DNA of 64,000 nt from Comamonadaceae bacterium M7527. Lineage in GTDB: Bacteria; Pseudomonadota; Gammaproteobacteria; Burkholderiales; Burkholderiaceae_C. Positions 19,729 to 27,765 of the stretch are shown one piece after another. Every line of letters begins with the position of its first letter. Position 1 is the stretch's first letter. The position numbers and the translations under genes were made by a program. The stretch is taken from positions 2,301,301-2,365,300 of the forward strand of contig CP087990.1 of NCBI GenBank assembly GCA_021044545.1, read 5' to 3'. A model generated the notes under the pieces. That model searched no databases. It saw only the letters and a program-made list of their open reading frames with translations, and was not told the DNA's origin.

Positions 19729-20709
19729 ATGCAACCCGCCACACCCGACGCCTCAAGCACCATTGGCGACAACTCCTCCAACTGGGAGCGTGACGCGCTG
19801 CGCGAATTGCTGCAAGAGCAGGTGCGTGCTGGGCGCTCGACCAGGCGCTGGAACTGGTTTAAGCGCGGCTTATGGTTGGTGTTGTTGTTGGGTGCAGCCT
19901 GGTGGATTGTGCAAAACAACCGCGCTGGTCATGCCATGCCAGCCAGCAGTGCCCATACAGCGTTGGTGGTGGTGGAGGGGCAAATAGCATCAGACACAGA
20001 AGCCAGCGCCCAAAATATCAACAGAGCCTTGCAACTGGCGTTTGAAGACGATGGTGCACAAGCTGTCGTGATGCTGATCAACAGCCCAGGCGGCAGCCCC
20101 GTGCAAGCAGGCATGGTATTTGACGAAATGCGTCGTCTCAAAGCCCTGCACAACAAGCCTTTGTATGCAGTGGTAGAAGAGACTTGTGCGTCTGCGGCCT
20201 ATTACATTGCCGCTGGTGCAGATGATATTTTTGTAGACAAGGCCAGTGTGGTCGGCAGCATCGGTGTACTCATGGATGGCTTTGGTTTTACGGGCCTCAT
20301 GGAAAAGCTGGGCGTTGAGCGGCGCTTGCGCACAGCGGGTTCAAACAAAGGGTTCTTAGATCCATTTGCACCTGAAAATCCAGAGCAAATGGCGCATGCG
20401 CAAGCCATACTGGACCAGATCCACCAGCAATTCATCGCTGCAGTGCGTGAAGGTCGTGGCAAGCGACTGAAGGAAACCCCAGACATGTTTAGTGGCTTGT
20501 TTTGGACGGGTGAGCAAGCCGTAGAGATGGGTTTGGCCGACAAGTTGGGCAGCCTGGACTTTGTCGCTCGCGATGTGGTGGACGCGCCAGATATCGTGGA
20601 CTACACCGAGCGCGAGTCATTCAGTCAACGCGTGGCCAAGCAACTGGGGGCTGCAATTGGGCAGGGCGCTATCAAAGCCCTGGCTGGCAAAGGGCTGGAG
20701 TTGCAGTAA
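19729..20709 (+). CDS. sppA: S49 peptidase, signal peptide peptidase SppA-type
   Basis: 326 residues from the ATG at 19729, chosen because AAGGA lies seven bases before it; ATGs at 19711 and 19669 are in frame but lack this. One membrane helix (about 42-60, GLWLVLLLGAAWWIV) anchors a periplasmic domain. ALVVVEGQIAS, MLINSPGGSPVQAG, the catalytic serine in CASAAYYIAAGADDIF, and DKASVVGSIGVLMDGFGF place it in the short SppA type that forms octamers. It degrades cleaved signal peptides. Confidence 0.92.
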   Translation: MQPATPDASSTIGDNSSNWERDALRELLQEQVRAGRSTRRWNWFKRGLWLVLLLGAAWWIVQNNRAGHAMPASSAHTALVVVEGQIASDTEASAQNINRALQLAFEDDGAQAVVMLINSPGGSPVQAGMVFDEMRRLKALHNKPLYAVVEETCASAAYYIAAGADDIFVDKASVVGSIGVLMDGFGFTGLMEKLGVERRLRTAGSNKGFLDPFAPENPEQMAHAQAILDQIHQQFIAAVREGRGKRLKETPDMFSGLFWTGEQAVEMGLADKLGSLDFVARDVVDAPDIVDYTERESFSQRVAKQLGAAIGQGAIKALAGKGLELQ

Positions 20710-20784
20710 TGAGCCGCAGCAGCGCATGCACAGAGCGCTGCGCTGCTGGGCTTTGCTGTCATGCGTTGTGGTTATCATCAGCGC

Positions 20785-21696
20785 ATGACCATGACATCCA
20801 CTGATAGCGCGCAAGCCGCAGCACTACCCGTTAGAAAAGCTGTATTCCCCGTGGGCGGCATGGGCACACGGTTTTTGCCAGCCACCAAAGCCATCCCCAA
20901 AGAGATGCTGCCCATTGTGGACAAGCCGCTGATTCAATACGCGGTGGAAGAAGCCTATGCTGCGGGCATACGCGAAATGATTTTCGTAACAGGCCGACAC
21001 AAGCGCGCCATTGAAGACCATTTTGATACCGCTTTTGAACTTGAGCATTCGCTAGAGGTTGCGCATAAAACCGATTTGCTCAATCTGGTGCAAGCCATCA
21101 AGCCCGACGATATGCAGTGTGTGTATGTACGCCAGCCAAGGCCCCTGGGCTTGGGCCACGCCGTCTTGTGCGCCGAGGCGCTGGTGGGCAATGAGCCTTT
21201 TGCCGTGCTGTTGGCCGACGACTTGATGGTGGGTAAAACGCCGATATTGGCGCAAATGGTGCAGGCTTACGCACAAGTGCAAGCCAGTATTCTGGCGGTG
21301 CAAGAAGTGCCACGCGAGCACACCAAGCGCTATGGCATTGCAGACGTAGCGGGCAACCAAGATCAGCTTGCCAAAGTGTTTGGTTTGGTCGAAAAACCAC
21401 AGCCTCAAGATGCACCGTCGACTTTGGCGGTAGCCGGACGCTACGTACTGGACAGCGCGGTGTTTGAGGCCATTCGCAAGCAGCCTGCGGGTGCTGGCGG
21501 TGAGCTACAGCTCACCGATGGCATTGCCGCGTTGATGGCCTCGCAAAGCGTGTACACCTACCGCTACCAAGGCCAGCGCTACGACTGCGGCAACCAAGCG
21601 GGCTTTTTGGCCGCCACGGTTGATTTGGCCCTACAGCGCGACGACATAGCGCCCGAGTTCAGACAACACCTGAAAAGCGTTTTGGGTGCGGCCTGA
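20785..21696 (+). CDS. galU: UTP-glucose-1-phosphate uridylyltransferase
   Basis: 303 residues from ATG 20785 (20791 also possible). Makes UDP-glucose for surface polysaccharides. KAVFPVGGMGTRFLPATKAI carries the nucleotide-binding loop, KEMLPIVDKPLIQYAVEEAY is diagnostic, then VRQPRPLGLGHAVLCAE and FAVLLADDLMVG (metal Asp). A C-terminal helix with YDCGNQAGFLAATVDLAL completes it. Monocistronic; convergent with the ParA-like gene with only 11 bases between. Confidence 0.96.
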   Translation: MTMTSTDSAQAAALPVRKAVFPVGGMGTRFLPATKAIPKEMLPIVDKPLIQYAVEEAYAAGIREMIFVTGRHKRAIEDHFDTAFELEHSLEVAHKTDLLNLVQAIKPDDMQCVYVRQPRPLGLGHAVLCAEALVGNEPFAVLLADDLMVGKTPILAQMVQAYAQVQASILAVQEVPREHTKRYGIADVAGNQDQLAKVFGLVEKPQPQDAPSTLAVAGRYVLDSAVFEAIRKQPAGAGGELQLTDGIAALMASQSVYTYRYQGQRYDCGNQAGFLAATVDLALQRDDIAPEFRQHLKSVLGAA

Positions 21697-21707
21697 GTTC
21701 GGATGGT

Positions 21708-22643
21708 CTAGGCGTCATTGCTGCGAAAAATACGCGCCAGCAAACCGCGTTTAGGTGGCTCGGCGGCAGTGGGGTTGGCTGACTCGGCCAACACCGGGGC
21801 TGTGGCCTTGGCCTTGTTGGGGGCAGGCGCGGCAGCAAGCGGCGCTGCACTGGCTGTATAACTGCGCTGTTGCATAAAGCTGTTCAACACCTCTGATGCA
21901 CCAGAGGTCCGACTGAGCTCACTGATGCCGGCACGCGCAGTTACGGCTTTGTGGCGCACATGGGCCATGCCTACGTCGGCCACACTTTTTGCAAATAATT
22001 TAAACGATGCACCAGCAGGATCGGGCAGCTCGCTGAGGTAGCCCTTTTTAAACAACTGCTTGGCTTGAGGAAAGTTCAGCACGGGCGGGCTTAGTATGAA
22101 GCCAATGGGAAACGTTTGCGACGTAAAGACCTCCCGCATGGAGTCTGTGGACTCCACACGGCTGGGACAAATCATGAGTTGCGGCGGTGTGCGCACTGTG
22201 GACTCAAACACCCAATGCAAGTTGGATAAAAAGCCAATGGTGGCCGCCACCTCGATACCAGACATTGACACAGGCGTGAGCACCACGTCGTAGTCAAACA
22301 GCCAGTTGCCGTCCAGTGCATCAGACCAGGTCAGGTCGGCCACCACGACATCAGAGCTCTCGGCTGCGTGGCGCAAGTGGCGCCTGGCATCAAGCGCTGC
22401 GCCGCGTCTGCCCAAGTCGAGCGGTAAAGGGTGGTGTTGCACGACCACCCCGATTGGGCGGGCCTCGCGCAGCCAGTCGCTGGATGAGCCGTGCAAGTCC
22501 AGATCCAGCAGCGTAGTGGTCAGGCCTAGCTCTGCTTTGAAGTAGGCGGCCAAATTGGCAGAAATGGTACTTTTGCCCACACCGCCCTTGCGGCTGGTGA
22601 TCAAAATCTTTAACGGTTTGGCAGCTGAGAGGGTTGTTTGCAT
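21708..22643 (-). CDS. ParA/MinD-like ATPase with MinD-like amphipathic C-terminus
   Basis: 311 residues from ATG 22643. Deviant Walker A SRKGGVGKST (about 18-27) and LLDLDLHGSSSDW (switch region) identify the ParA/MinD superfamily; ADLTWSDAL serves as Walker B. The ATPase domain spans about 13-250, then an Ala/Pro-rich linker (about 255-290) ends in PKRGLLARIFRSNDA. The last segment resembles the membrane-targeting helix of MinD (KGFLKRLFGG type). There is no parB, minC, minE or chemotaxis gene beside it, so the cargo is unknown. It does not match MinD in length or spacing and is an orphan. Confidence 0.8.
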   Translation of the reverse strand: MQTTLSAAKPLKILITSRKGGVGKSTISANLAAYFKAELGLTTTLLDLDLHGSSSDWLREARPIGVVVQHHPLPLDLGRRGAALDARRHLRHAAESSDVVVADLTWSDALDGNWLFDYDVVLTPVSMSGIEVAATIGFLSNLHWVFESTVRTPPQLMICPSRVESTDSMREVFTSQTFPIGFILSPPVLNFPQAKQLFKKGYLSELPDPAGASFKLFAKSVADVGMAHVRHKAVTARAGISELSRTSGASEVLNSFMQQRSYTASAAPLAAAPAPNKAKATAPVLAESANPTAAEPPKRGLLARIFRSNDA

Positions 22644-22803
22644 AAGAGTTGCTCGGCAATGTGTGCAGAGCAGCTCATTATGCAAATAGCTCTAGATTTG
22701 CATATTAGTTAAAAGTAGCGGTTCTGGTTTGGCGTGCCTGTAAATGAGTAGTAATTCATACATGCGACGCAAGGCTCACGCCGCACGAAAGGACGACTGG
22801 CGG

Positions 22804-23742
22804 TTACGACGCAGTAAGGGCTGTGCGCATTTTCTTCATGGCAGCGACTTCAATTTGGCGAATGCGCTCGGCGCTGACACCGTATTCACTGGCCAGTTCA
22901 TGTAGCGTCATACCGCCTGATCCATCATCGTTGACCTTCAGCCAGCGTTCGGTCACTATGCGTTGGGCGCGCTCGTCCAGCTGGGCAAGCGCGCCAGCTA
23001 CGCCGTCAGTGGCCAAGTGTTCGCGCTCTTGGGCCTCCAACACCGCAGTGGGCTCAAAGCGCGCATCGGTGAGGTAAGAAATGGGGCCAAAGGCTTCGTC
23101 ACCGTCACCATTGGGCGTGGGGTCTAGCAACACATCGCCACCGGCCAAGCGCGCCTCCATTTCCAATACGTCTTCAGGTTTTACATTCAGCCGGCTGGCC
23201 ATAGTGGCGACTTCGTCAGGGTTTAGCGTGTTGCGTGCGCTGCTGCCTTCTTGGCCCTGCGCGGTTTGGTGCATGCCGGCCTTCATGGAGCGCAAGTTGA
23301 AAAACAACTTGCGTTGGGCCTTGGTCGTGGCCACTTTCACCATGCGCCAGTTGCGCAGCACGTATTCGTGAATTTCGGCCTTGATCCAGTGTGTGGCGTA
23401 GCTCACCAAACGCACGCCTTGCTCGGCGTCAAAGCGGCGCACGGCCTTCATCAGGCCGATGTTGCCCTCTTGAATCAAGTCGTTGTGGGGCAGGCCATAG
23501 CCCAGGTACTGGCGCGACACCGCCACAACCAAGCGCAAATGCGACATGATGAGCGCGCCGGCTGCATCTAAGTCGTTGTTATCTTTTAGTTTTCTGGCGA
23601 AGTCTTGTTCTTGCTCTAGTGTGAGCATGGGCAAGCGGTTGACGGCACCAATGTAGGCGTCAAGGCTGCCAAGTGGAGGCAGCACAGACCATGGGTCGCG
23701 TACTGCCATTTGTTGGGGGGTCAAGGTCACGAGTGCATTCAT
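22804..23742 (-). CDS. rpoH: Heat-shock sigma factor RpoH (sigma-32)
   Basis: 312 residues from ATG 23742, eight bases after AAGGA; an upstream in-frame ATG (23766) lies nearer the operator and lacks a site. Region 2 (LIQEGNIGLMKAVRRFDAE, VRLVSYATHWIKAEIHEYVL) and region 4 (LHELASEYGVSAERIRQIE) are complete, and the RpoH-specific box KAQRKLFFNLR is present. It directs transcription of chaperone and protease genes. A perfect CIRCE operator lies upstream, so transcription is probably repressed by HrcA. Confidence 0.97.
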   Translation of the reverse strand: MNALVTLTPQQMAVRDPWSVLPPLGSLDAYIGAVNRLPMLTLEQEQDFARKLKDNNDLDAAGALIMSHLRLVVAVSRQYLGYGLPHNDLIQEGNIGLMKAVRRFDAEQGVRLVSYATHWIKAEIHEYVLRNWRMVKVATTKAQRKLFFNLRSMKAGMHQTAQGQEGSSARNTLNPDEVATMASRLNVKPEDVLEMEARLAGGDVLLDPTPNGDGDEAFGPISYLTDARFEPTAVLEAQEREHLATDGVAGALAQLDERAQRIVTERWLKVNDDGSGGMTLHELASEYGVSAERIRQIEVAAMKKMRTALTAS

Positions 23743-23775
23743 TTGCTTGTCCTTTTCATTCATCACCCTATGATG

Positions 23776-23802
23776 TTAGCACTCTATCGGTTTGAGTGCT
23801 AA
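23776..23802 (-). promoter_or_regulatory. CIRCE element (HrcA operator) upstream of rpoH
   Basis: TTAGCACTC-N9-GAGTGCTAA at 23776-23784 and 23794-23802, an exact match to the CIRCE consensus with the canonical nine-base spacer. It lies 34-60 bases before the rpoH ATG and overlaps a plausible -35/-10 pair on the reverse strand (TTAGCA, 18-base spacer, TAACAT), so HrcA binding would block RNA polymerase. Confidence 0.95.
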
Positions 23803-23937
23803 GACTTTGGGTAAATCGTTTATGGGCGGCCAGCAAGGCTCAGCAAAGCGCGTTCAGGCATGCTGGTGCCCAGGCGTAGTACTAAAAGGCGCGTGTTGTT
23901 GATGCGGGCGCTTGGCGCATCAGCCAAGCGGTTGAGA

Positions 23938-24927
23938 TCAGGTGCGTCTGTGTACCAAGCTGGCGGCCAATGCATTGAGCGACTGCGTGTAGCCGTTGTC
24001 AGGCAGGCGCTGAATGGCGGCCATGGCGCGTTGGGCTTCAAGCTGGGCCACTTCGCGCGCTTGTACGAGGCCGCCATGTTGATGTATCAACTGTTTGATG
24101 CGCTCAAGCTGCGATAAATCACCGTTTTCAATGGCGCTTACGATGAGGTCATGCTCTGCGCCGCTGACTTGCTCCAGGGTGCAAATAACGGGCAAGGTGA
24201 GCTTGCCTTCGCGCAAATCGTCGCCCAGGTTTTTGCCCAGCTCTTGTGCCTGGCCTTCATAGTCCAACACATCGTCAATGATTTGAAATGCTGTGCCAAG
24301 GGCTTCGCCGTATTCGGCGCAGGCGGCTTCAGTTTGTTCGTCTTGCTGGTTCAATATCGCGGCAATGCGGGTACTGGCTTCAAACAGTTTGGCGGTTTTA
24401 GAGCGAATGACGTGCAAGTAGCCGTCACGCGACAGCGTGGCATCGTGCATGTTCATCAGCTGCAGCACCTCGCCTTCAGCGATGACGTTGGTGGCGTCCG
24501 ACAGCACTTGCATGATGCGCATACTGCCCGCATCCACCATCATTTGGAAGGCGCGCGAATACAAAAAGTCACCCACCAGTACGCTGGCGGCATTGCCAAA
24601 CAACTCGTTTGCGGTGTCGCGGCCGCGGCGCATGGTGGACTCATCCACCACGTCATCGTGCAACAAGGTCGCAGTGTGAATAAATTCCACGACCGCGGCT
24701 AGCGAATGGCGGTGTGCGGTGTCGGCGCCCAGGGCGCCAGACATCATCAGCAGCAAAGCGGGGCGCAGGCGCTTGCCGCCGCTTTGAATGATGTAGTTGG
24801 CCACTTGTGAGACCAATACCACCTCACTGTGCAGCTGGGTGCGAATCACCTCGTCGACCAACTGCATGTCGCTGGCCACAATGGCTAGCGGGTTGGTGGG
24901 GGCTGGGGTAGCGTTCAATTCGGTCAA
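23938..24927 (-). CDS. ispB: Octaprenyl diphosphate synthase
   Basis: Trans-isoprenyl diphosphate synthase that builds the ubiquinone side chain. Family motifs: SGGKRLRPALLLM, first Asp-rich motif LLHDDVVDESTMRRG, LVGDFLYSRAFQMM, GEVLQLMN, and second Asp-rich motif FQIIDDVLDYEG with GKNLGDDLREGKLTLP. The start is uncertain. The family begins near ATPAPTNPLAIVASDMQLVDE, where only TTG codons (24927, 24918) are available; the frame is open to 25095 but those residues look non-coding. The first ATG lies inside the conserved helix. I use TTG 24927 (329 residues). Confidence 0.9.
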   Translation of the reverse strand: MTELNATPAPTNPLAIVASDMQLVDEVIRTQLHSEVVLVSQVANYIIQSGGKRLRPALLLMMSGALGADTAHRHSLAAVVEFIHTATLLHDDVVDESTMRRGRDTANELFGNAASVLVGDFLYSRAFQMMVDAGSMRIMQVLSDATNVIAEGEVLQLMNMHDATLSRDGYLHVIRSKTAKLFEASTRIAAILNQQDEQTEAACAEYGEALGTAFQIIDDVLDYEGQAQELGKNLGDDLREGKLTLPVICTLEQVSGAEHDLIVSAIENGDLSQLERIKQLIHQHGGLVQAREVAQLEAQRAMAAIQRLPDNGYTQSLNALAASLVHRRT

Positions 24928-25233
24928 GGCAGCAAGGCAGTGGTTGTTGGCAACAGAAGATGGTGCGCACGAGACAAACACCCGAGCCGCACGCCCGATT
25001 ATCCACAAACACGGGTTACTGGTTGACAACGACTTATCAAGGCGACAGCCAGGGCAACTGAGACGCGCGCAGGAAAGTGACAGGTGCGACGGCAAAAAAA
25101 CTCATGTTTAATCCGTTGCTGACGAGTCATGCAATGACGCACTGTTGTGTGCGTCATACCGCTTGAGGTGCTGAAGCGGTTGACTGGGCGGCACAGTACA
25201 AGCTGCGCTTGACACCACATAGGGCATTTTTTA
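24928..25233. other. Divergent intergenic region, ispB / chemoreceptor, with two inverted repeats
   Basis: Carries ATGACGCAC-TGTTGT-GTGCGTCAT (25134-25157), a perfect 9-bp inverted repeat, directly followed by ACCGCTT-N9-AAGCGGT (25158-25180). Neither has a T run, so they look like operators or leader structures. TTGACA at 25211-25216 is too close to the chemoreceptor ATG to be its -35. No gene seen apart from a possible upstream start for ispB. Confidence 0.55.
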
Positions 25234-26763
25234 ATGAACACACTAGACAAGCTCAAAGCTACCAGCTTGGTGGCTTTGTTAAGCGTGGCGGCTATTTCAG
25301 TTGCCACGTTTTGGAGTCAAAACGATTTGAGCAAGGCCATGGACAATCGTTTTGTGTCCAGAGGGCTGGCCGCAGAGTTGCGCTCCAGCTCCGAGGAGCT
25401 GACGCGCTTGGCTAGAACCTACGTGGTAACAGGCGATGACCGCTACGAAGATGCTTACTGGCGGGTATTGGATGTGCGCAACGGCAAACTGCCGCGCCCA
25501 GATGGGCAGCAAGTGGCGCTGCACACACTGATGCAGCAGCAGGGTTTGACCAAGGCTGAGTTTGAGCAGCTCAAGCCAGTCCATGAGTGGGTGCACACCC
25601 ACCGCCTTGGCTTCACCAAGGCTGAGTTTGAGCAGCTCAAGAAAGCCGAAGACAACTCCAGCAACCTGGTGACTACCGAGGCCACTGCCATGAACGCCGT
25701 CAAGGGTTTTTTTGATGACGGCCAGGGCGGCTACACCGTGCGTGGTGAGCCAGACGTAGACATGGCAGTGAGCATCATGTTTGACCAAAAGTACCATGCA
25801 GACAAGGCTTCGATCATGGGGCCCATAGACGAGTTTGAGCGCATGTTGGACGAGCGCACATCGACGCATGTACGTGACGCCGAGCGACTTGCTGACAGCC
25901 TGATGACTGCGTTGTTGGTGACAGTATCAATTTCCATAGCCTTGGTGTGGTGGGCCATTAAGCGCCACGGCGATGAGTTGCATTTGGCGGTGTCGCGTCT
26001 GCTAGAGTCCACTGCCAACGTGAGCGCTGGTGCGGCGCAGGTTGAGTCTGCCAGCCGGTCATTGGCGGGCAGCGCAGCTCAGCAAGTAGACGCGCTAGAG
26101 GCTATAGCCACCTCCACCACGCAAACCACGGCCATGGCCAACGAGAGCGCCAGGCGCACGCAGCAAGCTGGTCACCTGGTGGGGCAAGAGCAGCACAAGC
26201 TGGCTGAAGTTGTGGCCCTGCTGCAAGACATGGTGCTGGCCATGCAGGCCATTGATGAAGGCGGCCAGCGCATCACCAAAATCAACAATGTGATTGACGA
26301 CATCGCATTCCAGACCAGTATTCTGGCCTTGAATGCGGCGGTAGAAGCTGCGCGCGCGGGCGAGGCTGGCCAAGGCTTTGCCGTGGTCGCCGATGAGGTG
26401 CGCAACTTGGCCATGCGCAGCACGGCTGCGTCTAAAGACACGGCAGATCTGATTGAGGCTGCGGCAGAGCGCACCCAGTTGGGGCGCGAACGCGTGTCAC
26501 AGGTTGAGAAAGCGGTGTCGCAGTTGTCTGAGCAAGCCAAGCAGGTGTACGGTATTGTGGCTGGCGTTCAAGACGCCAGCGAGCAGCAGCGTGCCGCGCT
26601 GTCACGCGTGGCGCAGGCCCTGGACGACATAGAGACGAGTACGCAGCAGGCAGCATCTGGTGCTGAGCAGGGTTCTGCGGCATCAACCGAGTTGGCCGCG
26701 CAAGCTGTCGCGCTCATGGAGGTGGCACAGGATTTGAGCCGAATGGTGGGGACAAAGGCTTAG
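25234..26763 (+). CDS. Methyl-accepting chemotaxis protein
   Basis: 509 residues. First membrane helix at about 9-28, a periplasmic sensor domain (about 30-215) of the type that begins RGLAAELRSSSEELTRLARTYVVTGD, second helix at about 221-243 (LMTALLVTVSISIALVWWAI), then the cytoplasmic signalling domain. The hairpin tip reads ITKINNVIDDIAFQTSILAL followed by NAAVEAARAGEAGQGFAVVA, the conserved CheA/CheW contact. No classical HAMP is obvious and there is no C-terminal pentapeptide for CheR/CheB tethering. Ligand unknown. TKAEFEQLK occurs twice, 22 residues apart, with identical DNA. It stands alone between ispB and rplU. Confidence 0.92.
   Translation: MNTLDKLKATSLVALLSVAAISVATFWSQNDLSKAMDNRFVSRGLAAELRSSSEELTRLARTYVVTGDDRYEDAYWRVLDVRNGKLPRPDGQQVALHTLMQQQGLTKAEFEQLKPVHEWVHTHRLGFTKAEFEQLKKAEDNSSNLVTTEATAMNAVKGFFDDGQGGYTVRGEPDVDMAVSIMFDQKYHADKASIMGPIDEFERMLDERTSTHVRDAERLADSLMTALLVTVSISIALVWWAIKRHGDELHLAVSRLLESTANVSAGAAQVESASRSLAGSAAQQVDALEAIATSTTQTTAMANESARRTQQAGHLVGQEQHKLAEVVALLQDMVLAMQAIDEGGQRITKINNVIDDIAFQTSILALNAAVEAARAGEAGQGFAVVADEVRNLAMRSTAASKDTADLIEAAAERTQLGRERVSQVEKAVSQLSEQAKQVYGIVAGVQDASEQQRAALSRVAQALDDIETSTQQAASGAEQGSAASTELAAQAVALMEVAQDLSRMVGTKA
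25549..25641 (+). repeat. 27-bp direct repeat inside the chemoreceptor gene
   Basis: 25549-25575 and 25615-25641 are identical over 27 bases, with a 66-base period (22 codons). Both encode TKAEFEQLK in frame. The 39 bases between them are unique, so this is not a simple tandem duplication. Confidence 0.85.
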
Positions 26764-26835
26764 TTTGCCGCCTTTGTGTGTTCAACCCATGCTTTGTCGC
26801 CCCAGCTGGCAGGCAAGTCACCAGGCCTGTTCACC

Positions 26836-26861
26836 AGCACAGTAGGGCAGCACAGTAGGGC
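26836..26861. repeat. 13-bp tandem repeat upstream of rplU
   Basis: AGCACAGTAGGGC occurs twice head to tail (26836-26848, 26849-26861) in the 260-base gap between the chemoreceptor gene and rplU. No function is evident. Confidence 0.7.
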
Positions 26862-26966
26862 AGCTGCAAGTGCATGGCGGCTTGTGGCGGGCTGTGAAGA
26901 ATTGTGGTGAAAGCGCGTCACATCAGTCAGATTGGGCGGTGGCAACGTGGCTGACTTGACTAAATA

Positions 26967-26984
26967 TGTGCTAAAATCATGGGC
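26967..26984 (+). promoter_or_regulatory. Extended -10 promoter for rplU-rpmA
   Basis: TGC-TAAAAT (26969-26977) is an extended -10. The matching -35 (GGCTGA at 26949-26954, 17-base spacer) is weak. It would give a leader of about 40 bases before the rplU ATG at 27025. Confidence 0.45.
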
Positions 26985-27024
26985 TTGGCGGAAATTCGTC
27001 TGCCATTGATTTTTAGAGGTATCT

Positions 27025-27336
27025 ATGTACGCGGTCATAAAAACCGGTGGCAAACAGTATCGTGTTGCTGCCGGTGAAAAAATTAAAGTAGAACAGATTG
27101 CTGCGGAAGTGGGTCAAGAGATTGTGTTGGATCAGGTGTTGGCAGTCGGTAACGGCTCAGACATCAAGATCGGCGCTCCCTTGGTCGCTGGTGCAGTAGT
27201 AACGGCCACTGTGGTTTCCCACGGTCGCGGCGACAAGGTTCGCATTTTCAAAATGCGTCGTCGTAAGCACTATCAAAAGCGCCAAGGCCATCGTCAAAAC
27301 TACACAGAGCTGGCTATCGGCTCTATCAACGCATAA
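27025..27336 (+). CDS. rplU: 50S ribosomal protein L21
   Basis: 103 residues. MYAVIKTGGKQYRVAAGEKI is the L21 start; the KVRIFKMRRRKHYQKRQGHR basic segment contacts 23S rRNA. First gene of rplU-rpmA, 13 bases before rpmA. Confidence 0.99.
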   Translation: MYAVIKTGGKQYRVAAGEKIKVEQIAAEVGQEIVLDQVLAVGNGSDIKIGAPLVAGAVVTATVVSHGRGDKVRIFKMRRRKHYQKRQGHRQNYTELAIGSINA

Positions 27337-27349
27337 AGGTTGAGTAACC

Positions 27350-27610
27350 ATGGCACAGAAAAAAGGCGGCGGCTCAACGCGTAACGGACGTGATTCCAAT
27401 CCAAAAATGCTGGGTGTCAAGGCATTCGGCGGCGAATTGGTAACGGCCGGCTCTATCATCGTGCGTCAGCGCGGTACACGTTTCCACCCCGGTTCCAATG
27501 TTGGTATCGGCAAGGACCACACTTTGTTTGCAACCGTTGACGGTCACGTTGAGTTTGCAGTCAAAGGTGCGCGCAACAACAGCGTTGTGAACATCAAGGC
27601 AATTGCCTAA
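27350..27610 (+). CDS. rpmA: 50S ribosomal protein L27
   Basis: 86 residues. MAQKKGGGSTRNGRDSNPKM is the flexible N-terminus that reaches towards the peptidyl-transferase centre; then GVKAFGGELVTAGSIIVRQR and GRDHTLFA-type GKDHTLFATVDGHVEF. There is no Firmicutes-type N-terminal extension. A terminator follows. Confidence 0.99.
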   Translation: MAQKKGGGSTRNGRDSNPKMLGVKAFGGELVTAGSIIVRQRGTRFHPGSNVGIGKDHTLFATVDGHVEFAVKGARNNSVVNIKAIA

Positions 27611-27682
27611 AGACTGGTTAGTGGACAGCTCAATGCTGACAGACACGCTTTGCGGCGGTGTTTGTCGGCTTTAAGCCTCATT

Positions 27683-27711
27683 AAAAAAAGGTCCTGTTGG
27701 GGCCTTTTTTT
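27683..27711 (+). terminator. Rho-independent terminator after rpmA
   Basis: AAAAAAAGGTCC (27683-27694) pairs with GGGCCTTTTTTT (27700-27711) including one G-T pair, with a five-base loop, ending in seven T. It separates rplU-rpmA from obgE. Confidence 0.85.
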
Positions 27712-27765
27712 ATTGCATGGTTTGCAATGCACACAAAGCGGTGGTCAGCCACCTAAAATCACACT

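Noticed and set aside
23820..23937. Reverse frame after ispB ending in LRLGTSMPERALLSLAGRP
   Set aside because: The short piece looks protein-like but has no start of its own outside ispB and no family I recognise.
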